A stretch of DNA of 26,472 nucleotides, from assembly GCA_007119305.1 (NCBI GenBank), contig SKPY01000197.1, forward strand, positions 1 through 26,472, given 5' to 3'. The notes under the pieces are model-generated. The model worked only from the letters and a program-made list of their open reading frames with translations. It was not told the origin of the DNA and made no database searches. The stretch comes from Nitriliruptorales bacterium. GTDB taxonomy: Bacteria > Actinomycetota > Nitriliruptoria > Euzebyales > Egibacteraceae. Below, in pieces: positions 22,423-26,472 of the stretch. The translations under genes and the position numbers were made by a program. The number at the start of each line of letters is the position of its first letter. Positions within the stretch are counted from its first letter, which is position 1.

Positions 22423-23421
22423 CTACCCGGCGGCGTAGTGGTCGTAGCCGAGCGCGGACAGATCTGCGGTGGTGCCGTCAGCGTGCAAGAGCTCGGCGAC
22501 GGGCTCGTCCGCCACAGCCGCGACGACCTCGCCGATGACGGCTGCGGCCACGCCCTCGGCTGCGCCGGCCGCTGCGGCAAGCCGGGGCGCGTCCTGTTCG
22601 GGAACCGTCGCGAGCAGCGCGAAGTCCTCCCCGCCCCCGCAGGCGAGATCGAGCGGGTCGGCACCGAGGGCCGCTGCTGCGTCACGGAGGCCCTCGTCCA
22701 GCGGCAGGGCGTCGGCCCGCACGCGGGCGCGCACCCCTGACGCAGCGCAGATGTGGCCCAGGTCCGCGCCGAGGCCGTCGGAGACGTCGATCATCGCGCT
22801 GGCACCGCCCTGCGCGAGCACGCAGCCAGCCTCCACGAGCGCCCGCGGTCGCCGGTGGGCCGCCAGGTGACGGGGGTCGACCGTGACCCCCGCGGCAAGG
22901 CCCGCCACCGCCGCGGCGGGGCCTCCCAGCGACCCGACGACGACGAGCGCGTCACCGGGGCGGGCCCCCGAGCGGGTGACCGGGCGTTTCGCCGCGAGAC
23001 GGCCGAAGACCGTCACGGACAACGCCAGCGCGTCGGCCCGCACGGTGTCGCCGCCGACGAGGCGCAGCCCCCAGCGGGTGCAGGCCTCGCTCATGCCGGC
23101 GTAGAGCCGCTCGACCTCCGCCACGTCGACGTCCCCCGGCCGGCAGAGCCCCACGACCGCAGCGTCCGGACGCGCGCCCATCGCCGCGAGGTCGCTCACG
23201 TTGACCGCGACGGCCTTCCAACCGACGTCGCCCGCCGTCGACACGCCGCGCGTGAAATGCACGCCCTCCACGACCACGTCGACGGCCACGACGACGAGGC
23301 GGCCGTCGAGGTCGAGCACCGCGGCGTCGTCGCCGTGCCCGACGGCCACGTCACCGTGCGTGCCGGCGAGGAACGGCGCGAGCTGCGCGATGAGATCGAA
23401 CTCGCTGGGCTGGTCAGGCAT
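22423..23421 (-). CDS. thiL: Thiamine-monophosphate kinase
   Basis: A 332-aa PurM-like kinase that converts thiamine phosphate to thiamine diphosphate, the active cofactor. Motifs are GHGDDAAVLDLDG (metal and phosphate binding), VVEGVHF, WKAVAVNVSDLAAMGARP, GGDTVRADALALSVTVFG, MIDVSDGLGADLGHI and GGGEDFALLATV. The ATG at 23421 (MPDQPSEFDLIAQL) is chosen because CATACT lies 8 nt upstream in a leaderless-type arrangement; the open frame above it is not ThiL-like. It is divergent from the dodecin-like gene. Confidence 0.95.
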   Translation of the reverse strand: MPDQPSEFDLIAQLAPFLAGTHGDVAVGHGDDAAVLDLDGRLVVVAVDVVVEGVHFTRGVSTAGDVGWKAVAVNVSDLAAMGARPDAAVVGLCRPGDVDVAEVERLYAGMSEACTRWGLRLVGGDTVRADALALSVTVFGRLAAKRPVTRSGARPGDALVVVGSLGGPAAAVAGLAAGVTVDPRHLAAHRRPRALVEAGCVLAQGGASAMIDVSDGLGADLGHICAASGVRARVRADALPLDEGLRDAAAALGADPLDLACGGGEDFALLATVPEQDAPRLAAAAGAAEGVAAAVIGEVVAAVADEPVAELLHADGTTADLSALGYDHYAAG

Positions 23422-23429
23422 GGACGCCC

Positions 23430-23435
23430 AGTATG
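23430..23435 (-). promoter_or_regulatory. -10-like element CATACT, probable leaderless start of thiL
   Basis: CATACT on the minus strand ends 8 nt before the thiL ATG at 23421. There is no Shine-Dalgarno. The first base departs from the TANNNT pattern, so confidence is modest. Confidence 0.35.
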
Positions 23436-23500
23436 GCGCGTGCGCTCCCAGCGCGGGACGCCCGGCAAGGCGTGCGCTGCTGTGTGCGCCCACCAGCGGC

Positions 23501-23506
23501 TACGAT
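23501..23506 (+). promoter_or_regulatory. -10 element TACGAT of the dodecin-like gene
   Basis: TACGAT lies 30 nt upstream of the GTG at 23537, and the Shine-Dalgarno AAGGAGA (23526-23532) falls within the resulting short leader. No -35 consensus is seen. Confidence 0.5.
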
Positions 23507-23536
23507 CCGCGCTCGAACCGACGACAAGGAGATCCA

Positions 23537-23749
23537 GTGGCTGTGCTGAACTCGATCGAGCTGGAGGGTGTGTCGAGCACCGGCTGGCGGGCGGCGGCGC
23601 ATGAGGCGTTGCGCGAGGCCGGACGCACGCTGCGCAACATCCGGCGGATGGACGTGCTCGGTACGAGCGCGACGGTCGGCGAGGACGGCGAGATCTCCGA
23701 GTACCGGGCACAGGTGCGGCTCGTGTTCGAGGTGGACACCAACCGGTAG
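23537..23749 (+). CDS. Dodecin-like protein lacking flavin-binding residues
   Basis: A 70-aa protein of the dodecin family, which forms hollow dodecamers that store flavins. The order is beta strand (LNSIELEGVSST), one helix (GWRAAAHEALREAGRTLRNI) and two strands (MDVLGTSATV, SEYRAQVRLVFEVD), as in dodecin. Known dodecins have a Trp just after the helix (RNxDWxEV) that stacks on the flavin, and a Gln in the last strand that contacts it. Here the first segment is RNIRRMDV, with Arg where Trp is expected, and the Gln position aligns with Arg57. The GTG at 23537 has a strong Shine-Dalgarno (AAGGAGA). It is transcribed alone, divergent from thiL and convergent with the phosphoribosyltransferase gene. 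It may form the shell without standard flavin binding. Confidence 0.85.
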   Translation: MAVLNSIELEGVSSTGWRAAAHEALREAGRTLRNIRRMDVLGTSATVGEDGEISEYRAQVRLVFEVDTNR

Positions 23750-23782
23750 CCCGCCCTCGGCGAGGCCCGCCGGGGCAGGCTG

Positions 23783-24439
23783 TCAGGCCGGAGCGTTCGC
23801 TCGCCGCAGGGCTTCGACCGCGTCATCGTCGGTCAGCTGGGAGAAGTCCGCGTACGCCTGCCCGACCGCGATGAACTCGGCCGGACTGGACAGCACGACC
23901 ACCTCGTCGGCGGCGTCGGCGAGCCGCTGCTCGGCCACGGACGGTGCCACCGGCACGGCGAGCAGCACGCGTTCGGCCCCGTTGCGGCGGGCGTAGGCGC
24001 ACGCCTGGCGTGCGGTCCCACCGGTGGCGATGCCGTCATCGACGACGATCGCCACCGCGCCGTCGAGGTCGACCTGCGGAGCGACGCTGCGAAACAGCTC
24101 GAGGCGGCGTTCCACCGCCTGCCTGCGGTCGGCGACCTCCCGGTCGACCTGCTCCCGGGTGATCCCGAGCCCGGCGGCGGTCTCCTCGTCGATCTCCACG
24201 TGGCCGTCGGCACCGACCGCCCCGAAGCCCAGCTCCGGGTTCTGCGGGGTGCGCAGCTTGCGGGCGACGACGACATCGAACTGGGCATCCAAGGCGGTGG
24301 CGACTTCTGCGCCGACGGGCAGCCCGCCACGCGGGATGCCCAGCACCACCACCCGGTCGGCCCGGGCCACATGCGGGTTGGTCTGCAGCACCTGCGCGAG
24401 GGCGCGTCCGGCCTCCCGGCGGTTCTCGAACACCTGCAT
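23783..24439 (-). CDS. Phosphoribosyltransferase family protein
   Basis: A 218-aa type I phosphoribosyltransferase-fold protein. The PRPP-binding loop is AIVVDDGIATGGTARQA (about residues 130-145), and an upstream loop VVVLGIPRGGLPVGAEVATAL is typical of the stand-alone 'putative phosphoribosyltransferase' group. The insert KLRTPQNPELGFGAVGADG belongs to the same group. No base specificity can be assigned, and in other species relatives are fused to hydrolase domains. The ATG at 24439 (MQVFENRREAGRALAQVL) is the family start. It is divergent from the Lrp-domain gene across a 198-bp region with inverted repeats. Confidence 0.88.
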   Translation of the reverse strand: MQVFENRREAGRALAQVLQTNPHVARADRVVVLGIPRGGLPVGAEVATALDAQFDVVVARKLRTPQNPELGFGAVGADGHVEIDEETAAGLGITREQVDREVADRRQAVERRLELFRSVAPQVDLDGAVAIVVDDGIATGGTARQACAYARRNGAERVLLAVPVAPSVAEQRLADAADEVVVLSSPAEFIAVGQAYADFSQLTDDDAVEALRRANAPA

Positions 24440-24481
24440 GTCGTCCGCTACCTCACCCTCATCGTGTCAGCACTCCCATGA

Positions 24482-24582
24482 CGGTCGCTGGCGCGACCGC
24501 CACGACCGGATATGCGCAGAATGCGACCGCGGCGCTGACGCTTGGGTCGCATTCACGTGTCAGCGGCGCGCACGGGGTGCGC
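24482..24582. repeat. Cluster of interleaved inverted repeats between the phosphoribosyltransferase and Lrp-domain genes
   Basis: Four inverted repeats occur in 101 bp. A: CGGTCGC 24482-24488 / GCGACCG 24493-24499. B: GAATGCGACC 24519-24528 / GGTCGCATTC 24545-24554. C: CGCTGAC 24533-24539 / GTCAGCG 24559-24565. D: GCGCAC 24568-24573 / GTGCGC 24577-24582. All arms are perfect. B and C interleave, so they cannot form together as simple hairpins, and GGTCGC/GCGACC is shared by A and B, giving alternative pairings. The cluster sits in a divergent intergenic region with no gene. It may be an operator array, an RNA switch or a small RNA. Confidence 0.55.
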
Positions 24583-24590
24583 CTGCCATC

Positions 24591-24596
24591 TAGGAT
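24591..24596 (+). promoter_or_regulatory. -10 element TAGGAT of the Lrp/AsnC-domain gene
   Basis: TAGGAT lies 41 nt upstream of the ATG at 24638. The leader would contain the Shine-Dalgarno-like GAAAGG (24625-24630). If this is the promoter, the inverted-repeat cluster lies upstream of the transcript start and acts on DNA. Confidence 0.4.
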
Positions 24597-24637
24597 GCCC
24601 CCGCACAGCACGTTTGCCGAAATCGAAAGGTGCGCCG

Positions 24638-24871
24638 ATGGTCTCCGCGTACATCCTCATCCTTACCGAGGTGGGCAAGGCCGCGCAGGTGGCCGAGGAG
24701 GTCTCGCAGCTCGAAGGGGTCGAAGCCGCCGAGGACGTGACCGGCCCCTACGACGTCATCGTCCGCGCGCAGGCGGAGACCGTCGACGACCTCGGCAAGA
24801 TGGTGGTCGCGAAGATCCAGAGCATCGACGGCATCGATCGCACCCTCACCTGCCCCGTCGTGCACCTGTAG
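24638..24871 (+). CDS. Stand-alone Lrp/AsnC ligand-binding (RAM) domain protein
   Basis: A 77-aa protein consisting only of the effector-binding domain of Lrp/AsnC regulators. It has the alternating strands and helices MVSAYILILTEVGKAAQVAEEV, VTGPYDVIVRAQAETVDDLGKMV and QSIDGIDRTLTCPVV, with the GPYD loop where effectors bind at dimer interfaces. No helix-turn-helix is present, and the upstream sequence does not encode one in any frame I could match. Such proteins probably oligomerise and bind an amino acid or similar ligand, possibly modulating a full-length Lrp. The start at 24638 follows GAAAGG. It converges with ddl, with 20 bp between the stops. A comparable small gene near ddl/thiL exists in other actinobacteria, as I recall. 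Confidence 0.88.
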   Translation: MVSAYILILTEVGKAAQVAEEVSQLEGVEAAEDVTGPYDVIVRAQAETVDDLGKMVVAKIQSIDGIDRTLTCPVVHL

Positions 24872-24891
24872 CGGCGCCGCCCACCACGGCA

Positions 24892-25992
24892 CTACGGCGC
24901 GAAGCGCGCGGACGACGCGCTGGTCTCGGCCGCGAGGTCGAGGAGACGGTCGAGCAGCGCGGTGCGCGACACGCCGGCCGCCTCCCACACGACCCAGAAC
25001 ATCGACTGGGACGTCATCCCCGGGATGGTGTTGATCTCGTTGACCAGGACCTCGCCCGTGCGCTGGACGAAGAAGAAGTCCACGCGCGCCATGCCGCGAC
25101 AGCCGATCGCGAGGTAGGCCTCGCGTGCGAACTCCATCGTCTGGCGGGTCACGTCCGGTGGCAGATCGGCGGGGCAGCGCAGCTCCACCGGGGAGATGTA
25201 CTTCGCCTCGAAGTCGTAGAACGTGCCCGTGTGCACGGTCTCGCCAGGGGGCGTGACCTCGACAACGGCGTTGCCGACGACACCGCATTCGATCTCGCGT
25301 GGGTGGTCGAGTCCCTCCTCCGCGATCGCGACCCGGTCGTAGCCGAACGCCTCCTCGATCCCCATGACGAGCTCCTCGCGGGTCGCAGCCCGGCGGATCC
25401 CGATCGAGGAGCCCTGGCGTGCGGGCTTGGTGAACACGGGATAGGACAGCGCCGCTTCGATGTCGTCCAGGACATGGCCGCGGTCGGCCTCCCACACGGC
25501 TCGGCGGACCGCGAGGTACGGCAGCTGCGGCAGGCCGCGCGCCTTGAAGACGTTCTTCATCTGGCGCTTGTCGATGCCGATGGCGCTCGAGGCGACGTCG
25601 GCGCCCACGTAGGGGACGCCGTACGACGCGAGCAGGCCCTGGACGGTGCCGTCCTCCCCGTAGGGCCCGTGGAGCACCGGGAAGCACACGTCCACAGGCC
25701 CGAGCTCCTCCGCGCCGCTGCCGTCGTCGGGCACGCGGAGCAGCCGCGGCCCCTTGCGTGTGCGCACGAGCGCGACGGTGTCCCCCCCGTCGGGGACGTG
25801 CGGCAGCGAGGCGTCGTCGGGGTCGGCGGGGACACCATCGAGCAGCGTCCAACGCCCGTCACGCGTGATGCCCACCGTCGTGACGTCGTACCGGTCACGG
25901 TCGATCGCCTCGAGCACGTTGCGAGCGGACAGGCAGCTGACCTGGTGCTCGCTCGAGCGGCCACCGAAGAGGATGAGGACACGGGTACTCAT
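24892..25992 (-). CDS. ddl: D-alanine--D-alanine ligase
   Basis: A 366-aa ATP-grasp ligase that makes D-Ala-D-Ala for peptidoglycan precursors. Motifs are LFGGRSSEHQVSCLSARNV, FPVLHGPYGEDGTVQGLL, FTKPARQGSSIGI (ATP-grasp Lys), FYDFEAKYIS (omega-loop region), MARVDFFF and the metal-binding VNEINTIPGMTSQSMF. EAKY together with the tyrosine-containing FYDFEAKY segment fits D-Ala rather than D-lactate specificity. The segment after the metal motif reads WVVWEAAG where YPxLWEAAG is usual, a small change. The ATG at 25992 is the family start, with a weak Shine-Dalgarno. A -10 (TAGACT, 26034-26029) would give a 30-nt leader. Confidence 0.96.
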   Translation of the reverse strand: MSTRVLILFGGRSSEHQVSCLSARNVLEAIDRDRYDVTTVGITRDGRWTLLDGVPADPDDASLPHVPDGGDTVALVRTRKGPRLLRVPDDGSGAEELGPVDVCFPVLHGPYGEDGTVQGLLASYGVPYVGADVASSAIGIDKRQMKNVFKARGLPQLPYLAVRRAVWEADRGHVLDDIEAALSYPVFTKPARQGSSIGIRRAATREELVMGIEEAFGYDRVAIAEEGLDHPREIECGVVGNAVVEVTPPGETVHTGTFYDFEAKYISPVELRCPADLPPDVTRQTMEFAREAYLAIGCRGMARVDFFFVQRTGEVLVNEINTIPGMTSQSMFWVVWEAAGVSRTALLDRLLDLAAETSASSARFAP

Positions 25993-26028
25993 GGGCGTCC
26001 GTTCGTGGGCACGTGCACGGTTGCCTGG

Positions 26029-26059
26029 AGTCTAGAAGGCCACGGACGAGCGGTACGCT
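26029..26059. promoter_or_regulatory. Divergent promoter region of ddl and cofC
   Basis: The 73 bp between the start codons carries TAGACT on the minus strand (26034-26029) for ddl and TACGCT on the plus strand (26054-26059) for cofC. TACGCT ends 6 nt before the cofC ATG at 26066, so cofC is probably leaderless. No -35 boxes are clear. Confidence 0.4.
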
Positions 26060-26065
26060 GCCTGC

Positions 26066-26472
26066 ATGGATGGTTCGGCCCCGCTCGTGGCGATCGTGCC
26101 GTTGAAGGCGCTCGCTGACGCCAAGCAGCGCCTGGCCGACACGCTGGAGCGGTCACAGCGCCAGGCCGTGACGGCCTGGATGTTCGCGCGTGTGCTCAGC
26201 GCCTGCCATGCCGCACGGCATGTCGACCGGGTGCTGGTCGTCGCAGGCGACGCTGCTGGCGCCGAGCTCGGTCGAGCGCACGGCGCCGACGTGCTCGTGG
26301 AGCTGCGCCACGGCCTTGCCATCGCCCTGCGCTCCGCCGACGCCGCGCTGGGCGACGCGGCCGCCACCCTCGTCGTCGCGGCTGACCTGCCGTTGGCCAC
26401 CGGCCCCGACCTCGACGCGGTCTGCGCAGCGGGCGTGGACGGGCCTGTCGTGGTCGTGGCGCCGACGCACGA
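26066..26472 (+). CDS. cofC: 2-phospho-L-lactate/phosphoenolpyruvate guanylyltransferase, partial
   Basis: The first 135 residues of a CofC/FbiD nucleotidyltransferase, cut by the window edge. The family N-terminus VAIVPLKALADAKQRLADTL contains the GTP-binding signature (K-x5-K-x-RL). LVVAADLPLATGPDLDAV carries the metal-binding Asp motif. The enzyme activates 2-phospholactate or, in mycobacteria, PEP for coenzyme F420 synthesis, so the host probably makes F420. The ATG at 26066 is supported by a -10 box 6 nt upstream. It is divergent from ddl, as in mycobacteria. Confidence 0.93.
   Translation, partial: MDGSAPLVAIVPLKALADAKQRLADTLERSQRQAVTAWMFARVLSACHAARHVDRVLVVAGDAAGAELGRAHGADVLVELRHGLAIALRSADAALGDAAATLVVAADLPLATGPDLDAVCAAGVDGPVVVVAPTH

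Noticed and set aside
23750..23782. Terminator between the dodecin-like and phosphoribosyltransferase genes
   Set aside because: Only short GC pairings (CCTC/GAGG) and no T-tract; not distinguishable from background.
1..26472. tRNA, rRNA, CRISPR array, phage integration site, or defence or biosynthetic gene cluster
   Set aside because: I found no cloverleaf-type sequence, regularly spaced repeats, integrase or clustered biosynthetic or defence enzymes. Apart from the insertion sequences and two hydrolases, the window is housekeeping.

Overview
The window is very GC-rich DNA from an actinobacterium. The best lineage evidence is gene order. The minus-strand run recG-rsmD-coaD-(SepIVA-like)-DUF177-rpmF-rnc-mutM, followed by smc-ftsY, matches the order I recall around Rv2921c-Rv2927c and Rv2965c-Rv2973c of Mycobacterium. 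Further support comes from zinc-ribbon (C+) forms of L28 and L32, a cofC/fbiD-type F420 gene next to ddl, and frequent GTG/TTG starts. Protein divergence from mycobacteria and the absence of several usual neighbours suggest a deep-branching actinobacterial class; I cannot name the species.

Layout. (1) 1-3217: two different insertion sequences lie side by side. The first is a divergent two-gene element (455-aa DDE transposase plus a DUF6788 protein) with perfect 15-bp inverted repeats and a CTAAG target duplication. The second is an ISAzo13-family element. (2) 3326-5141: an epoxide-hydrolase-like alpha/beta hydrolase converges on a WYL-type protein that follows ftsY. (3) 5144-10025, minus: smc then ftsY. 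(4) 10225-11771: a 74-aa coiled-coil gene whose 3' end is tandemly duplicated, and a serine alpha/beta hydrolase. (5) 11894-18368, minus: recG, rsmD, coaD, sepIVA-like, DUF177, rpmF, rnc, mutM-like. (6) 18607-24871: rpmB(+), thiD(-), ppc(+), thiL(-), dodecin-like(+), phosphoribosyltransferase(-), and a stand-alone Lrp/AsnC ligand-binding-domain protein(+), as alternating single genes. (7) 24892 to the end: ddl(-) diverges from cofC(+), which the window edge cuts.

How the genes work together. Most of the window is core housekeeping: chromosome segregation and co-translational targeting (smc, ftsY), RNA and ribosome maturation (rnc, rsmD, rpmF, rpmB, DUF177), CoA, thiamine and F420 cofactor synthesis (coaD, thiD, thiL, cofC), cell wall and septation (ddl, SepIVA-like), DNA branch processing (recG) and anaplerosis (ppc). 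The accessory part is the insertion-sequence pair and the two hydrolases.

Most noteworthy are three conserved-family proteins whose signature residues are changed: a MutM/Fpg homologue lacking Pro2-Glu3 and the hairpin lysine, a dodecin lacking its flavin-stacking Trp, and a RecG with an altered motif VI. Also notable are a cluster of interleaved inverted repeats upstream of the Lrp-domain gene, the structure of the two-gene insertion sequence, and the 41-bp tandem duplication. I saw no tRNA, rRNA or CRISPR, and no clear new defence or biosynthetic system.
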